Program-made: the position numbers and the translations under genes
Part shown: positions 17,803-27,458 of the stretch, one piece after another
How positions within the stretch are numbered: the stretch's first letter is position 1
Layout: the number at the start of each line of letters is the position of its first letter
Assembly (NCBI RefSeq): GCF_000445105.1
Contig: NZ_ATDP01000071.1
Coordinates: forward strand, 186,001 to 250,000
Length of the DNA stretch: 64,000 bases
Direction: 5' to 3'
From: Sphingobium lactosutens DS20
Lineage (GTDB): Bacteria; Pseudomonadota; Alphaproteobacteria; Sphingomonadales; Sphingomonadaceae
The notes under the pieces: generated by a model
Told to the model about the DNA's origin: nothing
Database searches by the model: none
Seen by the model: the letters and a program-made list of their open reading frames with translations, nothing else

Positions 17803-19926
17803 TCAGGCGTCTTCCAGCAGCTGCGCCTTCTTTTTCGCGCGGAAGGCGTGGAGCAGCGGTTCGGTATAGCCGCTTGGCTGATCGACCCCTTCGAACACCA
17901 GTGCGCGGGCGGCCTGATAGGCCAGGCTCTCCCCTTCCCGACCGTGCATCGGTTGATAGAGCGGATCGCCCGCATTTTGGGCGTCGACCTTGGCCGCCAT
18001 GCGCGCGAAGGCGGCGTCGATCTGCTCCGCCGTGCAGATACCGTGCAGCAACCAGTTGGCCATATGCTGCGAGGAAATGCGCAGCGTCGCCCGATCCTCC
18101 ATCAGGCCGATGTCGTGAATATCGGGCACCTTGGAACAGCCGATCCCCTGATCGACCCAGCGGACGACATAGCCAAGGATGCCCTGCGCATTATTGTCCA
18201 GTTCCTGCGCGATTTCATCCTCGGAAAAATTGCGGCCGACGGCGACGGGGATGGTCAGCAGCGTATCAAGAGGCGTTACGCCTTCGCGCGCGCGCTCCGC
18301 CTGACGCGCGAAGACGTCGACGCGGTGATAATGGGTGGCGTGCAGCGTCGCGGCGGTGGGCGATGGCACCCAGGCGGTATTGGCGCCGCTCATCGGATGG
18401 CCGATCTTCTGATCCAGCATGTCGGCCATGCGGTCTGGCGCGGCCCACATGCCCTTGCCGATCTGCGCCCGGCCGCTGAGGCCGCAGGCAAGGCCGATCT
18501 GGACATTGCGGTCCTCATAGGCGGTGATCCAGTCGCTCGACTTCATCTCCCCCTTGCGGATCATGGGACCGGCCTGCATCGACGTATGCATTTCATCGCC
18601 GGTGCGATCGAGGAAGCCGGTGTTGATGAAGACGATCCGGTCTTTCACCGCATGGATGCAGGCGACCAGATTGGCCGATGTTCGGCGTTCCTCGTCCATG
18701 ACGCCGACCTTGACCGTGTGGCGGGTCATGCCGAGCATATCCTCGATCGCGTCGAACAGGCTGTTCGTGAAGCTCGCCTCGTCCGGCCCGTGCATCTTGG
18801 GCTTGACGATATAGACGCTGCCGGCGCGGCTGTTGGCCCGATCGCTATTGGCGTGGCCGTTGAGGTCATGCAGCGCGATCAGGCTGGTGACGATGCCGTC
18901 GATAATGCCTTCGGGGGCGTCGTCGCCATTGGGCAGGCGGACGGCGGGCGTCGTCATCAGATGGCCGACATTGCGGACGAACAGCAGGCTGCGACCCGGC
19001 AGCGTGAAGCTGCTGCCGTCCGGCGCGGAGTAGGTGCGGTCGGGGTTGAGCGCGCGGGTCATCATCGCGCCGCCCTTCTCGAACGTGTCGGTGAGGTCGC
19101 CGCGCATCAGGCCCAGCCAGTTGGCATAGGCGGCGACCTTGTCCTGCGCGTCGACGGCGGCGACGGAATCTTCCAGATCGCAAATCGCGGTCAGCGCGGA
19201 TTCGAGGGTGACGTCTGATATGCCGGCCGGGTCGGTCGCGCCGATCGGATGGTCGCGGTCGAAAACGACCTCGATATGCAGGCCGTTATGACGGAACAGC
19301 TTGCCCTTTTCGCTGGTGCCGATGAACTGGGCGGGATCGCGCAGGACGATGTCGGCGCTGGTCAGGTCGGCCCAATGGCCGCCGGCGAGCGGGATGGCAT
19401 CATCGAGAAACGCCTTGGCCCAGGCGATGACCTGCGCGCCGCGCGCGGCGTCATAGCCTTTTCCTGCGGGCGCGCCCGCAATGGCGTCGGTCCCGTAGAG
19501 CGCGTCATAGAGGCTGCCCCAGCGCGCATTCGCCGCGTTGAGCAGGAAGCGGGCGTTGAGGATCGGCACGACCAGCTGCGGCCCGGCAAGGCGGGCGACT
19601 TCGTCATCGACATTCTGGCTGCCGATCGTGAAGGGCGCGGGTTCCGGCACAAGATAGCCGATGTCGCGCAGAAAGGCCTGATAGGCGTCCGCATCATGGG
19701 GCTGGCCCCGGCGCTGTTCGTGCCAGCTGTCGATCTGCGCCTGCAATGTATCGCGCTTGCGCAGCAGAGCGACATTGTCCGGCGCGAAGCGGGCGAGGAT
19801 GTCCGCTGTCCCGGCCCAGAAGGCGTGCGGGTCGATCCCGGTGCCGGGCAATGCGCGGGTTTCGATGAAGTCGGCGAGCGACGGCGCGACCATGAGGCCG
19901 GACTTGTCGATCATGCGGTCGGTCAT
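17803..19926 (-). CDS. glcB: Malate synthase G
   Basis: This 707-residue protein is close to the usual ~720 of the G isoform. It condenses glyoxylate with acetyl-CoA to malate in the glyoxylate shunt. Visible blocks include [35 protein letters not shown], the acetyl-CoA/glyoxylate site region [18 protein letters not shown], and [11 protein letters not shown] with the conserved Arg. ATG 19926 has GGGAG upstream; the open frame extends to 20340 but that part overlaps the LysR gene and is not conserved-looking. It is divergent from a LysR regulator and 1 kb from malic enzyme. Confidence 0.96.
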   Translation of the reverse strand: MTDRMIDKSGLMVAPSLADFIETRALPGTGIDPHAFWAGTADILARFAPDNVALLRKRDTLQAQIDSWHEQRRGQPHDADAYQAFLRDIGYLVPEPAPFTIGSQNVDDEVARLAGPQLVVPILNARFLLNAANARWGSLYDALYGTDAIAGAPAGKGYDAARGAQVIAWAKAFLDDAIPLAGGHWADLTSADIVLRDPAQFIGTSEKGKLFRHNGLHIEVVFDRDHPIGATDPAGISDVTLESALTAICDLEDSVAAVDAQDKVAAYANWLGLMRGDLTDTFEKGGAMMTRALNPDRTYSAPDGSSFTLPGRSLLFVRNVGHLMTTPAVRLPNGDDAPEGIIDGIVTSLIALHDLNGHANSDRANSRAGSVYIVKPKMHGPDEASFTNSLFDAIEDMLGMTRHTVKVGVMDEERRTSANLVACIHAVKDRIVFINTGFLDRTGDEMHTSMQAGPMIRKGEMKSSDWITAYEDRNVQIGLACGLSGRAQIGKGMWAAPDRMADMLDQKIGHPMSGANTAWVPSPTAATLHATHYHRVDVFARQAERAREGVTPLDTLLTIPVAVGRNFSEDEIAQELDNNAQGILGYVVRWVDQGIGCSKVPDIHDIGLMEDRATLRISSQHMANWLLHGICTAEQIDAAFARMAAKVDAQNAGDPLYQPMHGREGESLAYQAARALVFEGVDQPSGYTEPLLHAFRAKKKAQLLEDA

Positions 19927-19991
19927 GGCTCTTCTCCCAACGTCAATGTGCCGCCCTACCCGTAGCCTATCGCCATTATGCCGTGTAGGCG

Positions 19992-20008
19992 CTATTATGC
20001 GAATATAG
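19992..20008. promoter_or_regulatory. LysR-type T-N11-A site between glcB and lysR (candidate)
   Basis: In the 103-base divergent region, CTAT (19992-19995) and ATAG (20005-20008) form an interrupted dyad containing two T-N11-A matches. This is the usual shape of LysR-family binding sites, and it lies 21 bases before the regulator start. The region is AT-rich, so chance is not excluded. Confidence 0.35.
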
Positions 20009-20029
20009 TCATTCCTGCGGTGAAATAAT

Positions 20030-20953
20030 ATGATGGACCCCGACCATGACCTGTTCGTGACCGTCGTCGACGAAGGCGGGCTGGCCGCGGCCGGGCGGCG
20101 GCTGCATATTTCCCCGGCGATGGTGTCGAAACGGCTGGCGCGGCTGGAGGAGAGGCTCGGCGCGAGGCTGCTCCACCGCACGACGCGGCGCATGGCGCTG
20201 ACCCCGGCGGGCGAGCGGCTGCATGCCGACCTGCGCGGCATATTGGCGGCGCTGGATGAGGCGGAACGGCGGGTTTCAGGGCAGTCGGCGATCGTCAGCG
20301 GTCCGCTGCGCGTGACCGCGCCCACCTCCTTCGGGCGCATGCATCTGGCGCCCTATCTCCAGGATTTCCTCGACGCCTATCCGAAGGTCGCGCTGACCAT
20401 CGACCTGTCGGACGCCTTTGTCGACCTGATCGACGCGCGGGCGGACCTTGCGCTGCGCATCGCCGCCGATCCGGGGCGTGGCCTGTCGGCTACGCGGCTC
20501 GCCACCAACCGCCGCATCCTGTGCGCCGCGCCGGGCTATCTCGATCGCCATGGCGTGCCGGACACGATCGCGGCGCTCAAAACGCACCGATTGCTCGCCG
20601 CCGACGGGCAGATGCCCTGGCGGCTGATGGGCCCCAAGGGACCTGTCAGCATCGACGGGCAGAGCCATGTGCGCACCAACAGCAGCGAACTGGTGCGCGA
20701 ATTGACGCTGGCGGGCGGCGGCATCGCGCTGCGATCGCTCTGGGACGTCAGTGACGCCCTGGCATCGGGGCAATTGCGACCGGTCCTGCCCGCCTTTGCC
20801 GGATCGGCCGATGTCGCATTGTTCGCGGTACACCTGCCGCAAAGCCATCCGCCGCGCGCGATCAGCGCCTTCATCGACTTTCTGACCGGCCTCTATGGCC
20901 CCGTGCCGCCTTGGGAACGCTCGGCCATTGCCCTAGCGGAACCAAGCCTCTAA
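20030..20953 (+). CDS. LysR-family transcriptional regulator
   Basis: This 307-residue protein has an N-terminal winged helix-turn-helix ([34 protein letters not shown], about residues 16-50) and a periplasmic-binding-like effector domain (about 90-290). It is divergent from glcB and 10 bases ahead of the malic enzyme gene, so control of malate/glyoxylate metabolism is a reasonable inference. The effector is not evident. A second ATG lies one codon downstream. Confidence 0.92.
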   Translation: MMDPDHDLFVTVVDEGGLAAAGRRLHISPAMVSKRLARLEERLGARLLHRTTRRMALTPAGERLHADLRGILAALDEAERRVSGQSAIVSGPLRVTAPTSFGRMHLAPYLQDFLDAYPKVALTIDLSDAFVDLIDARADLALRIAADPGRGLSATRLATNRRILCAAPGYLDRHGVPDTIAALKTHRLLAADGQMPWRLMGPKGPVSIDGQSHVRTNSSELVRELTLAGGGIALRSLWDVSDALASGQLRPVLPAFAGSADVALFAVHLPQSHPPRAISAFIDFLTGLYGPVPPWERSAIALAEPSL

Positions 20954-20963
20954 GGCCGCGCGC

Positions 20964-23237
20964 ATGGACGACAATACCCGCCGCGCCGCGCTCGACTATC
21001 ACCGCTATCCGCAACCCGGCAAGCTTCGCATCGAACCGACCAAGCGCATGGTCAACCAGCGCGACCTGGCGCTGGCCTATTCGCCCGGCGTCGCCGCGCC
21101 CTGCGTCGAGATCGCCGCCGATCCCGACAAGGCGCTGGACTATACCGCGCGCGGCAATCTGGTCGCGGTCATATCGAACGGCACGGCCGTTTTGGGCTTG
21201 GGGTCGATCGGCGCGCTGGCGTCCAAGCCGGTGATGGAGGGCAAGGCCGTGCTCTTCAAGAAGTTCGCCGACATCGACGTATTCGACATCGAGGTCGACA
21301 CGACCGATCCCGACCAGTTTGTCGAGGCGGTCGCCCTGCTGGAGCCGACATTCGGCGGCATCAACCTGGAAGATATCAAGGCGCCCGAATGTTTCGAGAT
21401 CGAGCGGCGGCTGAAGGAACGGATGAACATTCCGGTCTTTCACGATGACCAGCATGGCACCGCCATCGTGGTCGCCGCCGCCGTGCGCAACGCGCTGGTG
21501 CTGCAGGGGAAGACGCTGGCCGATGCGAAGCTGGTGACGTCTGGGGCGGGCGCGGCAGCGCTGGCCTGCGTTGACCTGCTGGTGTCGATGGGCCTGCCCA
21601 TTGAAAATGTCACGATGACCGACAAGGACGGGGTCATCCATGCGGGCCGCGAGGGCATGTTGCCCAACATGGCGCGCTATGCCCGCGCCACCAATGCCCG
21701 CACCCTGCCCGACGTTTTACCGGGGGCAAACCTGTTCCTGGGCCTGTCGGCGCCCGGCGTGTTGAAGCCCGAATGGCTGCCGCTGATGGCGCCCAATCCG
21801 CTGATCTTCGCGCTCGCCAACCCGGAGCCGGAAATCCGCCCCGAAGCCGCGCGCGAGGTGCGGCCCGACGCGATCATCGCGACCGGCCGGTCGGACTATC
21901 CCAATCAGGTCAACAATGTCCTGTGCTTCCCCTATATCTTCCGTGGCGCGCTGGACGTCGGTGCGACGCAGATCAACGAGGCGATGAAGGTCGCCGCCGC
22001 CGACGCCATCGCCGCCCTGGCGCGCATGCCTGCGCATGACAGCGTCGCGCAGGCCTATGGCGGGCGCAAGCTGGTGTTCGGCGCAGACTATATCATCCCC
22101 ACGCCCTTCGATCCGCGCCTGATCGGCGAGATCGCGGTCGCCGTGGCGAAGGCCGCGATGGACAGCGGTGTTGCGAAGAAGACGCTGAACCTCGACGATT
22201 ACAAGCGCAGCCTGACCCACCAGAACACCCGGTCTGGGCAATTGATGCTGCCCGTGTTCGAAGCCGCGCGCGGCAGCGGCACGCGCATTGCCTATGGCGA
22301 GGGTGAGGATGACCGCGTGCTGCGCGCGATCCGCGACGCGCTGGACGAAGGGATCGTGCGCCCGACCATCATCGGCCGCCGCCGCATCCTGGAACAGAAG
22401 CTGCCCGAACTGGGGCTGAGCTTTGACCTCGACCGCGATGTCGAGGTGATCGACCCGGAAACCGACCATCTGGTCATGGGCGAACTGGTCGAGGCCTATC
22501 GCGCCGTCGCCGCGCGCAAGGGCGTGCCGGCGGACGAGATATTGCGCCATGTCTATCGCCGTCCGACCGTCACCGCCGCCATGCTGCTGCGCACCGGGCG
22601 GGTCGACGCCGCGCTGGTCGGCGGGCGATCAGAATATTGGGGCCAGGTGGAGCATGTGCTGCGCATCATCGACCGGCTGCCGAGCCACAGCCGGGTCTAT
22701 GCGCTGTCGGGTCTGATCCTGGACGCGGGCGCGCTGTTCATCACCGACACGCATATGGTGCCCGATCCGACGACCGAGCAGATCGCCGAAATGACGGTCG
22801 CGGCCGCCGCGGAGGTCGCGCATTTTGGCCTCAAGCCGCGCGTCGCCCTGCTGTCCCACTCCAATTTCGGGTCATCGCACACCGACAGCGCGCGCAAGAT
22901 GCGCCGCGCCTACAAGAAGGTGCGCGACATGGCGCCTGAACTGGCGGTCGATGGCGAAATGCATGCCGACGCGGCGCTCAGCCAGGCGCTGCGCGACCGG
23001 CTGATCCCCGATTCGCGCTTCGAAGGGTCGGCGAACCTGCTGGTCATGCCCAATCTGGACGCGGCCAACATCACGCTGACGGCGCTGTCGGCATCGTCCA
23101 GTTCGCCCACGGTCGGCCCCATGCTGATGGGCCTGTCCAAGCCGATCCACGTGCTGACGCCCGGCGTCACGTCGCGCGGCATCCTCAATTTGACGGCCAT
23201 CGCGGCGGCCGAAGTCGTGCGGGAAGGCCTCACTTAA
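20964..23237 (+). CDS. maeB: NADP-dependent malic enzyme, MaeB type with PTA-like domain
   Basis: This 757-residue protein decarboxylates malate to pyruvate. The malic-enzyme half has [27 protein letters not shown], the metal site [26 protein letters not shown] and the nucleotide fold [13 protein letters not shown]. From about residue 440 a phosphotransacetylase-like domain follows ([14 protein letters not shown] ... LSHSNFGSS), normally non-catalytic and regulatory, binding acetyl-CoA in the family. AAGG precedes the ATG. It lies only 10 bases after lysR, so the two are probably co-transcribed. Confidence 0.96.
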   Translation: MDDNTRRAALDYHRYPQPGKLRIEPTKRMVNQRDLALAYSPGVAAPCVEIAADPDKALDYTARGNLVAVISNGTAVLGLGSIGALASKPVMEGKAVLFKKFADIDVFDIEVDTTDPDQFVEAVALLEPTFGGINLEDIKAPECFEIERRLKERMNIPVFHDDQHGTAIVVAAAVRNALVLQGKTLADAKLVTSGAGAAALACVDLLVSMGLPIENVTMTDKDGVIHAGREGMLPNMARYARATNARTLPDVLPGANLFLGLSAPGVLKPEWLPLMAPNPLIFALANPEPEIRPEAAREVRPDAIIATGRSDYPNQVNNVLCFPYIFRGALDVGATQINEAMKVAAADAIAALARMPAHDSVAQAYGGRKLVFGADYIIPTPFDPRLIGEIAVAVAKAAMDSGVAKKTLNLDDYKRSLTHQNTRSGQLMLPVFEAARGSGTRIAYGEGEDDRVLRAIRDALDEGIVRPTIIGRRRILEQKLPELGLSFDLDRDVEVIDPETDHLVMGELVEAYRAVAARKGVPADEILRHVYRRPTVTAAMLLRTGRVDAALVGGRSEYWGQVEHVLRIIDRLPSHSRVYALSGLILDAGALFITDTHMVPDPTTEQIAEMTVAAAAEVAHFGLKPRVALLSHSNFGSSHTDSARKMRRAYKKVRDMAPELAVDGEMHADAALSQALRDRLIPDSRFEGSANLLVMPNLDAANITLTALSASSSSPTVGPMLMGLSKPIHVLTPGVTSRGILNLTAIAAAEVVREGLT

Positions 23238-23276
23238 CCTTTGCCTGTTAGGCTGCGCGGCGAAAGGAGATTGCTG

Positions 23277-23975
23277 ATGGCATCATGGTTCAACGCGATG
23301 GCGAAAAGCATCGGTCCCAAGCTGGTGATCGTCCTGGGCCTGAGCGGGGCGGCGTGGGGCGCGATGCATGTGCTCGATCGACCGGCAGCCCCCGAGGCTG
23401 AACCGATCGCGGCGCAGGCGGCCTCTCCCGCCGCGGAGGCCGCGGTCCCCACCCCGTCCGCCCAACCCATCGAGCGCCGCAGCGACCAGCCGATGGAGAT
23501 CGACCCGCGCGCGCTGACGGTAAAGCGCGTACTAGCCATCGACGGGCCGTTTCGCCATGGCGATTATGTCTGGGACGAAAAGGGCGCACCCGCGACCGGG
23601 CCGGTCATCATCACCATCGACCTCAAGGCCGAGACGCTGTCGGTGTTCCGCGACGGCTATGAAATCGGCGCGGCGGTCATCCTCTATGGCGCGACGGACA
23701 AGCCCAGTCCGCTGGGCGCCTTCCCGATCACGCAGAAGGACGCAGACCATGTGTCCAACCTGTATGACGCGCCCATGCCCTATGCGCAGCGGCTGACGAG
23801 CGATGGCGTCTTCATCCACGGCAGCGATGTCGAATATGGGCGGGGGACCCATGGCTGCATCGGCGTGCCAACGCCTTTTGCCAAGAAACTCTTTGGCGTC
23901 ACCAGGATTGGCGACATCGCCGTCATCACCAATGGCAAGATGCTCAATGTCGGCAAGGCAAAGGTCGGCGCTTAA
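23277..23975 (+). CDS. L,D-transpeptidase (YkuD) domain protein
   Basis: This 232-residue protein has an N-terminal membrane anchor (about residues 12-32), a Pro/Ala-rich linker (35-75) and a YkuD domain with FIHGSD near residue 182 and THGCIGV near 195, the Cys being the catalytic nucleophile. The arginine or asparagine that usually follows the HGC motif is replaced by Gly-Val. The domain normally cross-links peptidoglycan or attaches proteins to it in the periplasm. ATG 23277 has AAGGAGA upstream. Its end overlaps the convergent exporter gene by 4 bases. Confidence 0.85.
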   Translation: MASWFNAMAKSIGPKLVIVLGLSGAAWGAMHVLDRPAAPEAEPIAAQAASPAAEAAVPTPSAQPIERRSDQPMEIDPRALTVKRVLAIDGPFRHGDYVWDEKGAPATGPVIITIDLKAETLSVFRDGYEIGAAVILYGATDKPSPLGAFPITQKDADHVSNLYDAPMPYAQRLTSDGVFIHGSDVEYGRGTHGCIGVPTPFAKKLFGVTRIGDIAVITNGKMLNVGKAKVGA

Positions 23976-24859
23976 AGCGGCGTCGTTTCGATCCTTGGCC
24001 TCGGCGCGGCGGTGAGCGCGCTGCCGGCAGAGGCGACCATGATGCTGAGCATCGCGATCCACTGGATCGGCGTCAGCCGCTCGCCCAGCACCACAAAGCC
24101 CGCCAGCGCGCCGATCGCGGGCGCCGAACTGAGTAGCAGCCCGAAGGCCGGCGCGGACAGCCGCCGCATCGCGTCCATTTCCAGCGTATAGGGAAAGGCG
24201 CTGGACAGGAAGGCGACCGCGAGCGCGACAAGCAGGAGATGCGGCGAATGGACCGCGCTATCGAGCGCGCCCGCCGCGACCGGACTGATGATGAACGCCG
24301 CGACCAGCATCCCCCAGGCGACGGCGTCGCCGCCGATCCCGGCGGACACGCGCTTGCCGGCCAATATGTAGAGCGCCCAGCACAAGGCGGCGCCACAGGC
24401 GAAGGCGACGCCTATGGGATCAAGCCGTGCGTCGGCGCGAATGGGGAGCAGGATCAGCAGGCCCGCCACCGCAGCGGCCAGCCACACGAAGTCGCGTGGA
24501 CGGCGCGATCCGAACAGCACGATGGCGAGCGGCCCCGTCACCTCGATGGCGATGGCGGTGCCGAGCGGGATGCGCGCGAATGCCTGATAGATGGACAGGT
24601 TCATGAGCGCGAGCGTCGCGCCATAGGCGAGCAGCGGCCAGCGCAGGCCGCGCGGCACCGCCCGCCGCCAGGGTCGGCGAAAGGACAGGAGCAAAAGCGC
24701 CGCCAGAACGATCCGCAGCCCGGCGACGCCCGGCGCGCCGACCAGCGGAAACAGCGTCTTGGCAAAGGCAGCGCCCAAATTCATCGACACGAGCGACAGC
24801 ATCACCGCACCGGTGCCGATCAGCGCATCATGCGCGCCCTGTGCCTGTTTGCTGGTCAT
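23972..24859 (-). CDS. EamA-family exporter, RhtA-like (threonine/homoserine efflux)
   Basis: This 295-residue protein with ten hydrophobic segments contains two EamA repeats. The first repeat includes AKTLFPLVGAPGVAGLRIVLAA, closely matching E. coli RhtA, and the length equals that of RhtA with start 24859. An alternative upstream start at 24952 adds 31 unlikely residues; neither has a good ribosome site. It probably exports amino acids across the inner membrane. It is divergent from an MFS exporter. Confidence 0.82.
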   Translation of the reverse strand: MTSKQAQGAHDALIGTGAVMLSLVSMNLGAAFAKTLFPLVGAPGVAGLRIVLAALLLLSFRRPWRRAVPRGLRWPLLAYGATLALMNLSIYQAFARIPLGTAIAIEVTGPLAIVLFGSRRPRDFVWLAAAVAGLLILLPIRADARLDPIGVAFACGAALCWALYILAGKRVSAGIGGDAVAWGMLVAAFIISPVAAGALDSAVHSPHLLLVALAVAFLSSAFPYTLEMDAMRRLSAPAFGLLLSSAPAIGALAGFVVLGERLTPIQWIAMLSIMVASAGSALTAAPRPRIETTPL

Positions 24860-25008
24860 CTGGCGGGCGCTATAGCCGATACAACCGATCACGCCATGCC
24901 CCTGATCGTCGCGCGGTTGCGTCTTTTGCGCCGGCGAGTGCAAGAAAGTCATACGAATGCGGCATTGACCCGCGCTGTCATCACGCCCATCTGCGACGCT
25001 TCTGTATA

Positions 25009-25019
25009 TTGCACTGCAA
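25009..25019. promoter_or_regulatory. TTGCA-C-TGCAA palindrome before the MFS gene
   Basis: This is a perfect 5-1-5 palindrome directly after a TATATT box (25005-25010, no good -35) and 13 bases before the MFS start codon. Its position fits a repressor operator. The regulator is not in the window. Confidence 0.4.
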
Positions 25020-25032
25020 CATGGAGCCTCCC

Positions 25033-26229
25033 ATGAGCGCCCAAATTCATCAAGCGCGCCCCGCGCTCGTCCTGTTCGCGCTGTCGGTCGGCGCCTTTGC
25101 CATCGGCACGACCGAGTTCGCGGCGATGAGCCTTCTGCCCTTCTTCGCGCGCGACCTGGGCATCGATGCGCCGACTGCGGGCCATGCGATCAGCGCCTAT
25201 GCGCTGGGCGTAGTCGCGGGCGCGCCGGTGATCGCGGCCTTTGGCGCGCGTCTGCCGCGCCGCACGCTGCTGATCGGCCTGATGGCGATGTTCGCGCTGG
25301 CCAATGGCTTGTCGGCGCTGTCGCCCAGCTACCATTGGATGCTGCTGTTCCGCTTCCTGTCGGGTGTGCCGCACGGGGCCTATTTCGGCGTCGCCGCGCT
25401 GGTGGCCGCGAGCCTGGTGCCGATCGAAAAGCGGGCGCAGGCGATTGCGCGCATGTTCGCGGGTCTGACGGTGGCTACGATCATCGGCGTGCCGGTGGCG
25501 AATTGGATGGGTCAGGCGCTTGGCTGGCGCTGGGGCTTTGGCGTCGTGGCGGTGCTGGCAATCGCCACCGTGACGCTGGTGGCCATCCACGCCCCGCGCG
25601 ACAAGGGCGACCCCAAGGCCAGCCCGATGCGCGAGCTGACCGCGTTGCAACGCCCGCAAGTGTGGCTGACGCTGCTGACCGGCGCGATCGGCTTTGGCGG
25701 GCTGTTTGCGGTCTACACCTATGTCGCATCGACCATGATCGAAGTGACGCATGTGTCGGAAGCCTATGTACCGCTGGTGCTCGCCATCTTTGGCGTGGGG
25801 ATGACATTGGGCAATCTGGCGTCGGCCTGGCTGGCCGATCGCGCGCTCAACCGGACCGTCATCGGCATCATGCTGTGGAGCGCGGCGTCGCTGGCGCTGT
25901 TCCCGCTGATGGCGGGCAATGTCTGGACGCTGGGTCTTGTCATCTTCATGATCGGCCTGGGCGGGGGCCTTGGCACGCCGTTGCAGGCGCGGCTGATGGA
26001 CGTGGCGGGCGATGCGCAGACGCTGGCAGCGGCGCTGCACCACAGCGCCTTTAACGTCGCCAATGCGATCGGTCCCTGGCTGGGCGGCCTGTCGATCGCG
26101 GCGGGCCACGGGCTGGTGTCGACCGGCTGGATCGGCAGCGGCCTGGCGCTGGGCGGGCTGGCGGTGTTTCTCATCGCGATAACGATCCAGCACCGCACGC
26201 CTCCCATGATCGCAGCGCCGGCGGAATAA
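25033..26229 (+). CDS. MFS transporter, DHA1 family (AraJ/YdhP-like)
   Basis: This 398-residue protein with twelve hydrophobic segments begins with the diagnostic GTTEFAAMSLLPFFARDLGI of TM1 and has LPRRTLLIGLM and a RAQAIARMFAGLTVATIIGVP segment in the central loops. It is a proton-driven drug, sugar or arabinose-polymer-type exporter in the inner membrane; the substrate is unknown. ATG 25033 has GGAG 6 bases upstream; Met at 25021 is the alternative. Confidence 0.9.
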   Translation: MSAQIHQARPALVLFALSVGAFAIGTTEFAAMSLLPFFARDLGIDAPTAGHAISAYALGVVAGAPVIAAFGARLPRRTLLIGLMAMFALANGLSALSPSYHWMLLFRFLSGVPHGAYFGVAALVAASLVPIEKRAQAIARMFAGLTVATIIGVPVANWMGQALGWRWGFGVVAVLAIATVTLVAIHAPRDKGDPKASPMRELTALQRPQVWLTLLTGAIGFGGLFAVYTYVASTMIEVTHVSEAYVPLVLAIFGVGMTLGNLASAWLADRALNRTVIGIMLWSAASLALFPLMAGNVWTLGLVIFMIGLGGGLGTPLQARLMDVAGDAQTLAAALHHSAFNVANAIGPWLGGLSIAAGHGLVSTGWIGSGLALGGLAVFLIAITIQHRTPPMIAAPAE

Positions 26230-26270
26230 AGCCGCTTTCGCAGGCTCCCCACCCCGTCTAGACAGGCGCG

Positions 26271-27446
26271 ATGACGGACGCGACCACAGGCGGGGAACGG
26301 GAACGGGCGCTGGCGGACGCCGCTGCCGCGGCGCTGCGGCAAGGCGATGCGCGCGGAGCGGTAGCATCGTTGCGCCAGATGCAGCACCCCCCGCCTATGC
26401 TGCTGGCGCAGGCCTGCAATCGGAGCGGCGACCTGGATGGCGAGGCGGCGGCGCTGCAACGCATTCTGGATCAGGACATCCGCAATCTGCCCGCGATGCT
26501 GGCCATGGCCCAGAATGCCGATCGCCGGGGCGACGCGCGCGGCGCAACCGGCTGGTATCGGTCCGCGCTGGCCCAAGCCGCGGCCGCAGGCGCGCCGCCG
26601 CAGCTCCAGCCCTTGTTGCAGAAAGCGCAGGATTATGTGGCGTGGTCGAGCCGGACGTTCGAGGACCATCTGATGGAGGCGATTAGCGGACTGCCGCCCC
26701 TGCCCCGCATTCAGCTGGCAACCGACCTGCTGCTGGGCAAGCAGAGCCTGTTCCTGCAACAGCCCAGCATGTTCTATTTCCCCGGACTGCCGCAGCGCGC
26801 TTTCTATGAGCGGTCGGAGTTCGACTGGGTCGCCCCGATGGAGGCGATGACGGATGCCATCGTCGCGGAACTGGAGCAGGTCCGCGCGCAGGAGGACGCC
26901 GCCTTCGCGCCCTATGTCCAGACGTCGCCGCTGCGCCCAGCGCCCAACAACCCCTTGCGCGACGATGATCGCTGGGGCGCGCTCTATTTCTGTCAAAATG
27001 GCGAGCAGGTCGCGGCCAATGCGGACCGGTGCCCCTCGGTAATGGCCGCCCTCGCGCTGGCGCCCGTTCCCGTCATCGCTGGCCGGTCGCCCATGGCGCT
27101 ATGGTCGCTGCTGAAACCCGGCACGCATATCCAGCCGCACCACGGCCTGCTCAACACCCGCCTCATCTGCCACCTGCCATTGCTGACGCCTGACAACTGC
27201 GCGCTGCGCGCTGCGCGCTGCGCGCTGCGGGTGGGTGCGGAAACGCGCGCCTGGCGCAAGGGGGAAATGCTGCTGTTCGACGACAGCGTCGAGCATGAAG
27301 CGTGGAACCGCAGCACCGGCACGCGGGTCGTGCTGCTGTTCGAGATATGGCGGCCCGAAATCGAGGCGGAGGAACGCGAGGCGCTGACCCAGCTGTTTCA
27401 GGCGATCGACCGGTTCGGACCGGCCCCGGTCGACACCGGCGGTTGA
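26271..27446 (+). CDS. Aspartyl/asparaginyl beta-hydroxylase-like dioxygenase with TPR-like N-terminus
   Basis: This 391-residue protein has TPR-like helices up to about residue 125 and then a 2-oxoglutarate/Fe(II) dioxygenase domain. The domain shows LLKPGTHIQPHHGLLNTRLICHLPL with the first iron histidine, FDDSVEHEAWN with the second, and RVVLLFEIWRP with the oxoglutarate Arg. Relatives hydroxylate Asp/Asn of proteins or lipid acyl chains (LpxO-like). Relative to the usual CALRVG, the protein reads CALRAARCALRVG: a seven-residue insertion created by a heptanucleotide tandem repeat. Confidence 0.85.
   Translation: MTDATTGGERERALADAAAAALRQGDARGAVASLRQMQHPPPMLLAQACNRSGDLDGEAAALQRILDQDIRNLPAMLAMAQNADRRGDARGATGWYRSALAQAAAAGAPPQLQPLLQKAQDYVAWSSRTFEDHLMEAISGLPPLPRIQLATDLLLGKQSLFLQQPSMFYFPGLPQRAFYERSEFDWVAPMEAMTDAIVAELEQVRAQEDAAFAPYVQTSPLRPAPNNPLRDDDRWGALYFCQNGEQVAANADRCPSVMAALALAPVPVIAGRSPMALWSLLKPGTHIQPHHGLLNTRLICHLPLLTPDNCALRAARCALRVGAETRAWRKGEMLLFDDSVEHEAWNRSTGTRVVLLFEIWRPEIEAEEREALTQLFQAIDRFGPAPVDTGG
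27197..27229 (+). repeat. Heptanucleotide tandem repeat inside the dioxygenase gene
   Basis: CTGCGCG is repeated four times plus CTGCG (33 bases, 4.7 copies). Seven is not a multiple of three, so gain or loss of one unit shifts the frame, while three units add seven residues in frame. The encoded extra residues match that: the family's CALRVG is preceded here by a duplicated CALRAAR. Confidence 0.95.
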
Positions 27447-27458
27447 CGGGAAAAGGCG

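Noticed and set aside
19927..20340. 138-residue N-terminal extension of malate synthase G
   Set aside because: It overlaps the divergent LysR gene, has no similarity to GlcB, and a good ribosome site precedes the internal ATG at 19926.
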